24,608 nucleotides of DNA, taken from Candidatus Aminicenantota bacterium. GTDB taxonomy: Bacteria > Acidobacteriota > Aminicenantia > Aminicenantales > Aminicenantaceae. The DNA lies in assembly GCA_030615975.1 (NCBI GenBank), contig JAUWYH010000002.1:1-24608 (forward strand), read 5' to 3'. A program made the translations under genes and the position numbers. Shown in pieces: positions 15,901 through 24,422 of the stretch (positions within the stretch are counted from its first letter, which is position 1; every line of letters starts with the position of its first letter). The notes beneath the pieces are model-generated. The model searched no databases. It had not been told where the DNA came from and was given only the letters and a program-made list of their open reading frames with translations.

Positions 15901-17970
15901 ATGGTTCATAAGATTGTTTCTCTGCTAAAGAAAAGAAGAGAAGGGATGAGTTTCCAGAAGATCGTCCGGGAACTTCATTTTTCACCCCGAGATAAGCATC
16001 AGCTGAAAAGAGCTCTGCAAAGGTTGGAAAACCAGGGAATTGTTCTCAGGATAAAACGCAAATATTTTGTTCCTGTCCGTTCGAATCTTTTGAGAGGAAA
16101 ATTTGTCGCCTCTGCTAAGGGATACGGATTTGTGACTCCGGATAAAGGACTCAAGGAGGATATTTTCATTCCAGCTGCACATTCGGCAGGAGCGCTTGAT
16201 GGGGATCTTGTCGAAATCCTGTATAGAAAATGGGGGAAGAAAGGAAAACCGGAAGGAAGAGTCGTGCGCATCTTGAAAAAAGGGAAAAAGAGAATCATCG
16301 GTCTTTTCATAGAACATTGGGGAAAGCCCTATTTTCTTCCGTTAGAGGCCCCTTTTTCGCAAGAATTTCCGCTAATCATTACAAAAAATTTTTCACCTAT
16401 TACTGGAATGATTGTAGAAGCGGAAAGAGAAACCAAACGCTTGACAGATATTCTGGGAATGCCCGATGAGTCAGGGGTTGATACAGAAGCGGTCATCCGT
16501 AGATATAACATAATTTCTTCCTTTTCCCAAAAAGCTTTAGAAGAGGCCAGAAGCATTCCTTCGGAGATTCCTGCTCAGGAAAAAAAAGTAAGAATGGATT
16601 ATAGAAGCTGGATCACTGTAACTATCGATGGCAAGACAGCCCAGGATTTTGATGATGCTGTGAGTGTGAAGAAGCTTGGTAACGGACGCTTTCTTCTCGG
16701 AGTTCACATTGCTGATGTTTCCCATTATGTCCAACCCGACTCCTCCCTTGATGAGGAGGCTTATAAAAGAGGTACGAGCGTCTACTTTCCTGACCGTACT
16801 CTTCCCATGTTGCCCGAAAAGCTTTCCAACAACATCTGTAGCTTGAGGCCGAAGGAGGAGAGGCTTACTTTTTCGGTTATACTTGAGATCGACAGGGGAG
16901 GAAATGTTTTGAAGAGGACGTTTCATCCTTCTTTGATTCAGACCAAAGCCAGGATGACCTATCGATCTGTCTATAAAATATTTGAGGGGGATGAGGAAGA
17001 AAGGCGCAAATTTTGCGAACTTGTGCCTGATTTGATGCTGATGAAAGAGCTGGCTTGCATCTTAAACAGGAAAAGAAAAGGGGAAGGGAGCCTGGATTTC
17101 GATCTTACAGAGCCAGAACTTGTCTACAAAGAGAGAACCCTTATCTCTGTTTTACCTTTCGAACGCAACAAAGCCCATCAGGTTATCGAAGAATTCATGG
17201 TTGCGGCCAATGAGACAGTGGCTTCCTATCTTTCCGGGAGAAATATCCCATTGATATACAGAATCCACCCCAAGCCTAGAGAAGATGATTTGAAGAAGCT
17301 TCGAGAGATGCTCGCCCTTTTCTGCATTTATCTTCCTCAGGAGAGAAGGATAAAGTCTGAAGATCTGCAGCAGGCTCTGAACCAGGCTGAAGGAAAGCCT
17401 TGGGAGAAATTTATAGACCTCCAGGTGCTTAAAAGCCTTCAGCTAGCCCTCTATTCTGAAGAGAATAGAGGGCATTACGGTCTTGCTAAAAAAGCATATA
17501 CGCATTTCACATCTCCGATTCGGCGCTATCCTGATTTGGTCGTCCATCGCATCTTAAGAAAAGCACTGAGAGGAGAAGAGCTAAAATCTCAGTCTCTCTC
17601 TTCAATGGCTCTCAACTGTTCCCAACAGGCGCGGAGGGCAGAAAAAGCAGAAAGAGAACTTTTAGAATGGAGAATCTATCGATTCCTCAAACAAAAACTC
17701 GGAGAAGAGGTTGAAGGTACGATCGTTGATATTTCTAAGGCTGGATTGGTGGTTGAGCTCGATAATTATTGTGTCGATGCAGTTGTCTTTTTTACGGATT
17801 TAGGCGGGGACTATTATATTAAAAAATCAGAAAAGAGTCTGATTGGCCGAAGAACAGGAAGGCGATTCGAATTAGGAGATAGAGTGAAAGGGATTCTTGT
17901 TTCAGTTGACCCTATCCTGAGAAGGATCAATATGACATTGACTTCGGAGAAGAAGGAAGAGAGGCAGTGA
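15901..17970 (+). CDS. rnr: Ribonuclease R
   Basis: RNase R is a 3'-to-5' exoribonuclease that degrades structured RNA, defective mRNA and rRNA. From this ATG it has 689 residues. A winged-helix segment (1-60) is followed by cold-shock OB folds (about 63-180), the RNB catalytic domain (about 236-565) and a C-terminal S1 domain (about 605-685). The catalytic aspartates are in TIDGKTAQDFDDAV (D243, D249, D251, D252), and GVHIADVSHYV follows. The RNase R/RNase II family signature HFTSPIRRYPDLVVHR is present. An upstream TTG at 15820 would lengthen the protein by 27 residues into the preceding gene and is less likely. The last codons overlap the GTG of the SelB-like gene by 4 nt (GTGA), suggesting translational coupling. 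Confidence 0.95.
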   Translation: MVHKIVSLLKKRREGMSFQKIVRELHFSPRDKHQLKRALQRLENQGIVLRIKRKYFVPVRSNLLRGKFVASAKGYGFVTPDKGLKEDIFIPAAHSAGALDGDLVEILYRKWGKKGKPEGRVVRILKKGKKRIIGLFIEHWGKPYFLPLEAPFSQEFPLIITKNFSPITGMIVEAERETKRLTDILGMPDESGVDTEAVIRRYNIISSFSQKALEEARSIPSEIPAQEKKVRMDYRSWITVTIDGKTAQDFDDAVSVKKLGNGRFLLGVHIADVSHYVQPDSSLDEEAYKRGTSVYFPDRTLPMLPEKLSNNICSLRPKEERLTFSVILEIDRGGNVLKRTFHPSLIQTKARMTYRSVYKIFEGDEEERRKFCELVPDLMLMKELACILNRKRKGEGSLDFDLTEPELVYKERTLISVLPFERNKAHQVIEEFMVAANETVASYLSGRNIPLIYRIHPKPREDDLKKLREMLALFCIYLPQERRIKSEDLQQALNQAEGKPWEKFIDLQVLKSLQLALYSEENRGHYGLAKKAYTHFTSPIRRYPDLVVHRILRKALRGEELKSQSLSSMALNCSQQARRAEKAERELLEWRIYRFLKQKLGEEVEGTIVDISKAGLVVELDNYCVDAVVFFTDLGGDYYIKKSEKSLIGRRTGRRFELGDRVKGILVSVDPILRRINMTLTSEKKEERQ

Positions 17971-19052
17971 AAACTTCCTGTTTTGATGCGGCAGTCAATT
18001 TCTTCCAAGAGGGGGAAACGAAATCGTGCGATACCTTGATTCTTTTCAAGAAATCAATGATTCCCTGTTCTTTCTATTTTTACGAGCGGTTTCAAAAAGG
18101 AAAGCCGAGCGAATTTTTTGTCAGAGTTCACACTCGCGATCCTCTTATTTTGAGATGGAAGGATAAATTTGAAGTTCTGAAGTCTGGAGAGAAAGCTTCC
18201 ATTGGTGAAGGGAGAGTGCTTAACCCTAATTCAGAGAAAATAAGCCAAAAAAAGACAAAAAAAAGAATAGCCTATTTACAGAAGCTTCAGGGTAATGAAA
18301 AGAAAATGCTTCTCGCACTTGTCCAGGAAAAGGGAATGCAGGGGATAAGGGAAAGAGAAATCATCAGTTTTTCGCCACTGCAAAGGACTGAACTCCTACG
18401 GCTTAGCCAAAAATTGGAGGAGGAGGGGGAAGTGAGAATCCTATCTTTTTCGCCTTTTTTTCTTCTTTCAAAGAAGAGCTTTGATTTCTTCTGTGAAAAG
18501 ATTTTGGCTTTTCTTTCTTACTATCATAAAAAGCATCCAAGAGAACCAGGGGCCTCATTGGAGAGAATAAGAAAAAGATTTAACCTGGAGGCGAAGATTC
18601 TCTCTTTAGCGCTTACCCGTCTTGTGAAAGAGGATAAGATCAAGAGGCTAGATAAAAAGGTCGCTCTTTTCGATTTCAGCAGGGGGCTTTTTCCTGAAGA
18701 AGAGCGAATTTTACAGAAACTGGAAGAGATGTGCTTTAAAGGAGAGTTTCGTTCCGTCTCTTTGGAGGATTTACGCCAAAGGTTTCATCTTTCCTCTCAA
18801 AAACTCAATAGGATGTTCTCTCTCTTAATCGAGAGGAAGAAAATTGTCCAGGGAAAAGATGGGTTTATTATCCATTCCTGCTGGCTGGATGAGATTATCT
18901 CCAAGATTCAAAAATCCGGCAAGAGAGAGTTGTCAGTTTCAGACTTTAAAAAAATGACAGGCTTAAGCCGCAAATATGCCATTCCTCTGTTAGAATTGTT
19001 GGATCAGATAGGGGTTACCCGAAGAAAAGGGCCATCGCACCAGATTCTGTGA
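17967..19052 (+). CDS. Stand-alone SelB C-terminal protein without GTPase
   Basis: This 361-residue protein matches the back half of the selenocysteine elongation factor SelB. Residues about 22-88 look like the third beta-barrel domain: a basic region, then PLILRWKDKFEVL and IGEGRVLNP, equivalent to the SelB 'IGGGRVLDP' stretch. Residues about 100-361 are the four winged helices. The last one is strikingly typical, with ELSVSDFKKM, SRKYAIPLLELLD and GVTRRKG (321-355), the part that binds the SECIS hairpin in mRNA. The GTPase and second domain are absent, and no EF-Tu-like sequence exists upstream because rnr occupies it. It starts with GTG in a GTGA overlap with the rnr stop. It might be an RNA-binding adaptor, one half of a split SelB, or a remnant. 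The frame is fully intact. Confidence 0.8.
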   Translation: MKTSCFDAAVNFFQEGETKSCDTLILFKKSMIPCSFYFYERFQKGKPSEFFVRVHTRDPLILRWKDKFEVLKSGEKASIGEGRVLNPNSEKISQKKTKKRIAYLQKLQGNEKKMLLALVQEKGMQGIREREIISFSPLQRTELLRLSQKLEEEGEVRILSFSPFFLLSKKSFDFFCEKILAFLSYYHKKHPREPGASLERIRKRFNLEAKILSLALTRLVKEDKIKRLDKKVALFDFSRGLFPEEERILQKLEEMCFKGEFRSVSLEDLRQRFHLSSQKLNRMFSLLIERKKIVQGKDGFIIHSCWLDEIISKIQKSGKRELSVSDFKKMTGLSRKYAIPLLELLDQIGVTRRKGPSHQIL

Positions 19053-19075
19053 GTGCGCCTACTTTTTCTTCTTTT
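19036..19075 (+). terminator. Possible rho-independent terminator after the SelB-like gene
   Basis: CGCAC (19036-19040) pairs with GTGCG (19053-19057). Inside, CAG (19041-19043) pairs with CTG (19047-19049). A T-rich run follows from 19063. The structure overlaps the last codons of the SelB-like gene and the end of the opposing gene. The stem is short and the T-run is interrupted by C, so this is tentative. Confidence 0.35.
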
Positions 19076-21122
19076 TTTTATCTAAGGCGGTTTTAAGTTT
19101 TTCAGCGAAGACACCAAAAAGAGGCTCTTCTGAGACTAAAGGCTTATACTCTTTTTTCTTTTCCTTTGGACGGGGTTCTAATCTTTCTTCTTCCTCTTTT
19201 TTCTCTTTGGCCTTGATGGCGGCTAAGGCTTCCTGTTCAGACTCTTCCAATTCTATTCGCTCTTCGATAAATCTTTTCTCTCCTTTCCTTCTGCGGAAAA
19301 CCTTCTCTCCTTCCGCCTTTATCTTCGGTCTCCTTTTCTTTAATTCTTTTTCTCTCTTTGGCGGAAGGGGCTTTTCTACTTCAGATGGTTCTTTTATTTC
19401 TATTTTTTGAGCTTCTGCAGGTGCTTCCACTCTTACCTCTTCTTTTATTTCCTCTTTGAAGGCGAGAGGAACGATTTCTTCAGGAGGAGCTTCTGGCGGA
19501 ACTTCTTCAACTTTTTCTTCGGGCTCAGCTTCGGGGGGAATTTCTGGAATCGCTTCCACCTCTTCCTCTTCTTCCCCTCTTACTTTAACTTGATAGAAGA
19601 AGATTCCCTTCTTTTTTTCTGATTTTATAAATTCAGATGAATTGAGAAGGGTTGTTTCAACATCTTCTTCGGTTGTTTGTCTCAGCATATCGACTAAATG
19701 GTAGGCTCTTAGGTAATGGAGAGAGAATTTATCTTCTCCTAAGCCAAAATTCTTAAAAATAAGGATTAAAAGCTCTCGCAGGCCAAGCTCATTTCTTTGG
19801 TTGTAAAAGGAGAAAAGCTTTTTTAAGGTTTCTATTTCGAGGTGAATGATCTTGTTGGGAAGGGAAAAGGTAAAAACCTCTTCGTCAGAGTCAGAAAACT
19901 TATCTTCTCCAGGATTATAGGTGATTTTCGTTACAGAGAGCTTCTTCTTTGATCTCTTAAGCCAGAAACTGAAATGAGAGGAGTTTTCCCTATCTAAAGT
20001 CAAGCTTGCTCCTTGGGGCACATTGTTACTCTCATAAAAATCTTTTAGTCCAAGAAAGAAATTCGAGGATGGATAATAATAAACCGTGTAATTTCCTTCT
20101 CCCTCCGCATCAGTAAAAACATATTCTCTAGATTTGGAAAGCTCCTTGTTATAGCTATTAGGGATCTTCAGTCCGCCTGAGAGAATTTCTCTCCAGGTCA
20201 GATAGATTTTTAAAGGGTATTCACGGACGGATGTTGTCTTCTTTTCCTGTTCAAAACGAGGAAGTTTAGCTTTTGGGGCAGATAGCGGAGAGTCTTCGAG
20301 GAAAGAATTGAGTGTTTGTCTCAGATGCCATTTTCCCCAGTTGTGAGGAGAGACATAAATGAAATTTTTCTTGTATTTTTTCTCTAAGATGTTGTTCAGA
20401 CTAAGACAGAAGAGGAGGAATTTGTCTTGGTTTGGCTTCAAGTCAAAAAACTGGGTGACCAACTCTTCGGTTTCGACTGAGTGTTTTGTTTCTAAAAGAT
20501 GTTTTTCAATTTCCTTTATTTTTTCTTCTTCGATTTTTGTCTTTTTTTCTTTGAGTTGCCAGTAATCATTCCAGCTGAAAAATTGAGGCGATTTGGAAAG
20601 AGCAGATTTTAGATTCTTCTCCAATTTTTTTATGTCCTTATCTGCCATAGGAAGCTCATCAAACCTTGGGTCTTCCTCCTTTTTTATTGTTTCCGGAGCC
20701 AGGCCTTTTCTCTCGAGATTACAGGGGAGGAGAACTTGTGTTTTGGTTTTTTTCATGTAATCGATATGTTTTCTGAATAACCGTCCTCCTGAGTAATCGA
20801 CTTCAAGCATCTCGCAGTTGAAATCTTTATAATCGATTTTGTTTACAACCTTAAGAACAACTCTTCCCTTAAAAAGTTCAACTCCTTTGCTGCTCATCAT
20901 CAAAGGTTCATTGTATTCTTTGTAAATAAGATCCCCGACTTCATACTTACAATAGGGATCATATTTTTTCACTTGCTGAGCGAGTTGGGAGGATGTTTTC
21001 TGGTAAACAAGCTTCCTAGTCAACTCATGTAGAGATAGGGGCTTTTCGGTTTGGGAGAACTCTTTTTCTATAAATAAGAGATCTTTTTCTTTGATTTTTG
21101 TGTTTTCATTTTCTTTATCCAT
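19059..21122 (-). CDS. Unrecognised 687-residue multidomain protein with charged disordered tail
   Basis: I do not recognise a family. Residues about 10-55 look like a helix-turn-helix module (EKPLSLHELTRKLVY), followed by a beta-rich segment (58-135). A second similar module seems to lie at about 200-275 (SVETEELVTQFFDLK). Residues about 300-425 are mainly strands, with GGLKIPNSYNKEL, YYPSSNFFLGLKDFY and NNVPQGASLTL. This resembles the pseudobarrel of B3/EcoRII-N DNA-binding domains, but only by eye. Residues 515-687 are glutamate-, lysine- and proline-rich with repeated PPEAxPEE units, ending in a lysine run, so probably disordered. There is no signal peptide or membrane segment; DNA or RNA binding is an inference. 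It overlaps the ornithine carbamoyltransferase gene by 8 nt and is last in that operon. Its 3' end lies 6 nt from the convergent SelB-like gene. Confidence 0.85.
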   Translation of the reverse strand: MDKENENTKIKEKDLLFIEKEFSQTEKPLSLHELTRKLVYQKTSSQLAQQVKKYDPYCKYEVGDLIYKEYNEPLMMSSKGVELFKGRVVLKVVNKIDYKDFNCEMLEVDYSGGRLFRKHIDYMKKTKTQVLLPCNLERKGLAPETIKKEEDPRFDELPMADKDIKKLEKNLKSALSKSPQFFSWNDYWQLKEKKTKIEEEKIKEIEKHLLETKHSVETEELVTQFFDLKPNQDKFLLFCLSLNNILEKKYKKNFIYVSPHNWGKWHLRQTLNSFLEDSPLSAPKAKLPRFEQEKKTTSVREYPLKIYLTWREILSGGLKIPNSYNKELSKSREYVFTDAEGEGNYTVYYYPSSNFFLGLKDFYESNNVPQGASLTLDRENSSHFSFWLKRSKKKLSVTKITYNPGEDKFSDSDEEVFTFSLPNKIIHLEIETLKKLFSFYNQRNELGLRELLILIFKNFGLGEDKFSLHYLRAYHLVDMLRQTTEEDVETTLLNSSEFIKSEKKKGIFFYQVKVRGEEEEEVEAIPEIPPEAEPEEKVEEVPPEAPPEEIVPLAFKEEIKEEVRVEAPAEAQKIEIKEPSEVEKPLPPKREKELKKRRPKIKAEGEKVFRRRKGEKRFIEERIELEESEQEALAAIKAKEKKEEEERLEPRPKEKKKEYKPLVSEEPLFGVFAEKLKTALDKKKKKK

Positions 21123-22047
21123 TTTTTGTTTTCTTTCTTAATAATAATAACATAATTATTTTTTGAACGTGAAGTCTATTTTCGGCTTGATCATAGACAA
21201 TAGATTGGGATGAATCGATGACCTCATCTGCCACTTCTTCGCCCCTGTGAGCTGGAAGGCAATGCATAAAAACAGCATCTTTTTTAGCTTGAGCCATCAA
21301 TTCCTTATTGACTTGGAAGGGGGCGAAAATTTTGGCTCTTTTTTCCCGCTCTGCTTTTTGTCCCATTGAAGCCCAAACATCCGTATAAATAACATCTGCA
21401 TCCTGAGCGGCTTTGAGAGGACTGTTTGTGAGATGAAAGCGGCTTCCTGTTTCTTTCCCATCTTCTTCTGCTTGTCTGAGGATATCAGGGCTTGGTTCGT
21501 AGCCCGCAGGAGTGGCGACTGCCATTTTGCTTCCTGCCTTTGCGGCGGCGAACAGAAGGCTGTGGCAGACGTTATTTCCATCTCCTATAAAGGCCAGTTT
21601 GAGATTTTGGAGGTCTCCTTTTTTTTCTCTTAAAGTGAAAAAATCAGCCATTGCTTGGCAAGGATGAAGAAGATCGGTTAAGGCGTTAATAACAGGCATA
21701 CGACAGGCTTTGGCTAAATCAATGACATGCTGATGGCTAAAGGTTCTTGCGATGATGCCGTCGACCCAACGCTCCAAGTTTCTACCCACATCATAGGGGC
21801 TTTCCCTTTTACCCAGTTGTATATCTGATGGACTTAAGTAAATTGTTTTGCCTCCGAGCTCAAGCATTCCTACTTCAAAAGTCACCCTCGTCCGTAAAGA
21901 TGGCTTTTCAAATATCATGGCTAAAATATTATTTTTGAGTTTATTTTTAAAACGCTGAGGGTGGTCTTTTATTTGCTTAGTCAAGTCTAAGATTTTGCTA
22001 AACTGATAAAGTGATAAATCGTGAATAGAAATAAAATCCTCAAACAT
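21115..22047 (-). CDS. argF: Ornithine carbamoyltransferase
   Basis: The enzyme transfers the carbamoyl group between carbamoyl phosphate and ornithine, giving citrulline, or runs backwards in arginine catabolism. It has 310 residues. The carbamoyl-phosphate site is EKPSLRTR (47-54; the usual STRTR motif carries SLRTR here) and HPCQ (128-131). The ornithine site has DVWASMG (223-229) and HCLPAHRG (262-269), typical of OTCase and not of aspartate carbamoyltransferase. It is flush with the arcC stop, with AAGGA at the end of arcC serving as its ribosome binding site. Pairing with carbamate kinase favours a catabolic direction (argF and arcB are the same enzyme). No arginine deiminase is in view. 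It overlaps the downstream unknown gene by 8 nt. Confidence 0.93.
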   Translation of the reverse strand: MFEDFISIHDLSLYQFSKILDLTKQIKDHPQRFKNKLKNNILAMIFEKPSLRTRVTFEVGMLELGGKTIYLSPSDIQLGKRESPYDVGRNLERWVDGIIARTFSHQHVIDLAKACRMPVINALTDLLHPCQAMADFFTLREKKGDLQNLKLAFIGDGNNVCHSLLFAAAKAGSKMAVATPAGYEPSPDILRQAEEDGKETGSRFHLTNSPLKAAQDADVIYTDVWASMGQKAEREKRAKIFAPFQVNKELMAQAKKDAVFMHCLPAHRGEEVADEVIDSSQSIVYDQAENRLHVQKIIMLLLLRKKTKNG

Positions 22048-23007
22048 TTAATCTTCCTTAAGCGTGGCTTTGATTTTGGTCCCTGAGCGATTGACTAAGG
22101 AAGCCTTTAGATAATTGGATGAAGTGATCAAGACTTCTTTTCCGCCGTTCTGGATGTATTCGATTGCTGCTTTGATTTTTGGCCCCATAGAGCCTGGCGG
22201 GAATTGTCCTTGAGAGAGGTAAGTTTGAGCCTGGTCTGTGCTCATGACATCGATCGCTTTTTCTTCTTGCGTACCATAATTCAGATACACACGCTCCACA
22301 TTTGTAAGAATAATGAAAAGATCCACCTTGGCTTCGCGAGCGATAAGACTGGCAGCATAGTCTTTGTCAATGACAGCTTCAACTCCCTGAAAAAGACCTC
22401 TTCCGTTTATGATGACAGGAATGCCTCCTCCGCCAGCGGTGATAACGATTATTCCTGAACGAACCAAATCCCGAATTACTCTTTTGGGAATGATATCTAT
22501 GGGTTTGGGAGAGGGAACCACTTTACGGAAGCCACGACCTGCATCTTCGACCATTTTCCATTTTTTCTGGCGGGCGAGCATCTGAGCTCTGTATTTTGAG
22601 TAAAAAGGGCCGATGGGTTTGGTCGGGTTTTCAAAGGCAGGATCATTTCTGTCGACAACGACTTGGGTGATTAGGGTCGCTACTTCCTTATCCAGGGAGT
22701 TCTTGCGGAGTTCGTTGAAAATGGCTTTCTCAAGCATAAATCCTATGCTCCCTTCTGTCATGGCGTCACACACTTCTATGGAAAAGGGCGGAATTTTGGT
22801 TATGGCCTCTTCCATCTGGATAAGGAGATTGCCGACTTGAGGACCATTGCCGTGGACGATGATCAGATCATAGCCCTTTTTGGCCACATGGATCATCAGA
22901 CGAGCTGCTTTTTGGGCATTTTTCATCTGTTCAGACTGTAATCCTCTCTGATTGTCAGGGAGGATGGCATTTCCCCCAAAGGCAATAAGCGCAATTTTTC
23001 TTTTCAT
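22048..23007 (-). CDS. arcC: Carbamate kinase
   Basis: The enzyme makes ATP from carbamoyl phosphate and ADP, releasing carbamate that decays to ammonia and CO2. The 319-residue length is normal for the amino-acid kinase family. Motifs are AFGGNAIL near residue 9, IVHGNGPQVG near 49-58, AGGGGIPV near 191-198, IDKDYAASLIA near 213 and the ILTNV segment near 234. The tail has GSMGPKIKAA (binding the nucleotide region). The ATG overlaps the stop of the cPGS-like gene by 1 nt (TGATG), so translation is coupled; AGGA lies before it. With argF directly behind, this is a carbamoyl-phosphate processing pair. It might also serve purine or agmatine degradation. Confidence 0.95.
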   Translation of the reverse strand: MKRKIALIAFGGNAILPDNQRGLQSEQMKNAQKAARLMIHVAKKGYDLIIVHGNGPQVGNLLIQMEEAITKIPPFSIEVCDAMTEGSIGFMLEKAIFNELRKNSLDKEVATLITQVVVDRNDPAFENPTKPIGPFYSKYRAQMLARQKKWKMVEDAGRGFRKVVPSPKPIDIIPKRVIRDLVRSGIIVITAGGGGIPVIINGRGLFQGVEAVIDKDYAASLIAREAKVDLFIILTNVERVYLNYGTQEEKAIDVMSTDQAQTYLSQGQFPPGSMGPKIKAAIEYIQNGGKEVLITSSNYLKASLVNRSGTKIKATLKED

Positions 23008-24311
23008 CAGAATTCCTTGAGAATCTCCTCAAGATTTGGAGAGCCGATTTCTTCAAGTTCATAGGTCACCCGAAGCATTCTTTTGTTGGTTCTGATCAGT
23101 CGCGAAAGGTCGATAGGTGTGGCTACCACGACCAAGTCGCAGTCGGCTTTATCGATGGTTTGTTCGAGTTCCGCTATTTGTTGATTTCCATAACCCATGG
23201 CTGGAAGGACTCTATCTAGATGGGTAAATTTTTGGAATGTCTTCTTGATGCTTCCTACTGCAAATGGTCTAGGGTCTACAATTTGGGAGGCTCTGTATTT
23301 TGTGGCAGCAATCACTCCTGCTCCGTAACGCATTTCTCCATGGGTCAGGGTGGGCCCATCTTCGACAACCAACACTTTTTTCCCAGAAATATCCTCTCCA
23401 TTCTGGACGAGAATTAAAGAATTGGCGCGGATAACGGCCGCTTCGGGATTGAATTTATTGATGTTTTCAAGCACCCGCTCGACATTTTCCTTATCGGCAC
23501 TATCTATTTTATTGATAACAATGACGTGAGCTCTTCTGAAATTCGTCTCCCCTGGATGATACAGGAGTTCGTGGCCAGGCCTGTGAGGGTCAGCGACCAC
23601 GATTTCTAAATCGGCCTTGTAGAATGAAAAATCGTTATTTCCTCCATCCCAGAGTATTACATCTGCTTCTTGTTCGGCCTGTTTTAGAATGGCTCCGTAA
23701 TCCACGCCAGCATAGGTGACAATACCGTTTTTGATGTGAGGCTCGTATTCTTCCATTTCTTCGATAGTGCATTTTTCTTTTATCATGTCTTCGTAGCTTG
23801 CAAAACGCTGGATCTTCTGTTTAGCCAGGTCTCCGTAGGGCATAGGATGGCGGATGACAACAACCTTTCTTCCTTTTGCTTTTAGAAGAAGCGCGATTTT
23901 CCGGCTTGTCTGGCTTTTTCCGCTGCCTGTTCTTACAGCACAAACAGATATCAGAGGGAGATTGCTCTTTATCATTGTCTCTCTAGGTCCGAGAAGGGTA
24001 AAACTTGCGCCAGCGGCTAAGACTTCTGAGGCCTTGTGCATGATATATTCGTGAGAGACATCGCTGTAAGAAAAATAGACCTCATCGATTCCACGTTCCT
24101 TGATGAGGGAGGGAAGACTTTCTTCTGGATAGATAGGAATTCCCTCAGGATAGAGACTTCCTGCGAGTACAGCAGGGTATTTCCTGTCCTCAATATCAGG
24201 AATTTGAGTTGCAGTGAAGGCTGCGACCCGGAAATTTTTTTTGTCTCTGAAGAAGACATTGAAGTTGTGGAAGTCTCTTCCGGCTGCTCCCATGATTATT
24301 ACGTTTTTCAT
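23007..24311 (-). CDS. Cyclic 2,3-diphosphoglycerate synthetase-like P-loop GTPase
   Basis: This 434-residue protein resembles cPGS, which in methanogens cyclises 2,3-diphosphoglycerate using ATP. The N-terminal part (1-115) begins with a nucleotide-fold-like VIIMGAAGRDFHNF. A P-loop lies at VRTGSGKSQ (126-134), a Walker B-like VILWDGGNNDF at 218-228, and NKID (267-270) looks like the base-recognition motif of GTPases. The C-terminal part has GEMRYGAG and DPRPFAVGS. In a bacterium its reaction is uncertain: it may act as a metallochaperone-like or ligase-like GTPase rather than make the archaeal thermoprotectant. It is first of the operon with arcC and argF, and AAGGA lies 9 nt before the ATG. 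Confidence 0.85.
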   Translation of the reverse strand: MKNVIIMGAAGRDFHNFNVFFRDKKNFRVAAFTATQIPDIEDRKYPAVLAGSLYPEGIPIYPEESLPSLIKERGIDEVYFSYSDVSHEYIMHKASEVLAAGASFTLLGPRETMIKSNLPLISVCAVRTGSGKSQTSRKIALLLKAKGRKVVVIRHPMPYGDLAKQKIQRFASYEDMIKEKCTIEEMEEYEPHIKNGIVTYAGVDYGAILKQAEQEADVILWDGGNNDFSFYKADLEIVVADPHRPGHELLYHPGETNFRRAHVIVINKIDSADKENVERVLENINKFNPEAAVIRANSLILVQNGEDISGKKVLVVEDGPTLTHGEMRYGAGVIAATKYRASQIVDPRPFAVGSIKKTFQKFTHLDRVLPAMGYGNQQIAELEQTIDKADCDLVVVATPIDLSRLIRTNKRMLRVTYELEEIGSPNLEEILKEF

Positions 24312-24388
24312 GATTATGATTCCTTAATAGCAGGTCAATTTTTTTTGCTCATTCTTGTCAATCACTTGTTTCAAAAAAATGAGAACTA

Positions 24389-24417
24389 AGTATAGCAAAT
24401 TAGGGATGTGTTCTCAA
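24389..24417 (-). promoter_or_regulatory. Promoter of the cPGS-arcC-argF operon
   Basis: On the minus strand, TTGAGA (plus 24412-24417) is followed by exactly 17 nt and TATACT (plus 24389-24394). Transcription would start near 24382, leaving a leader of about 70 nt before the ATG. The promoter lies 5 nt from the inner edge of the right terminal repeat but is outside it. Confidence 0.6.
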
Positions 24418-24422
24418 TATTT

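Noticed and set aside
17800..18040. A hidden SelB GTPase domain in another frame upstream of the SelB-like gene
   Set aside because: All frames upstream are either rnr or short and interrupted; no GxxxxGK-DxxG-NKxD series is visible.
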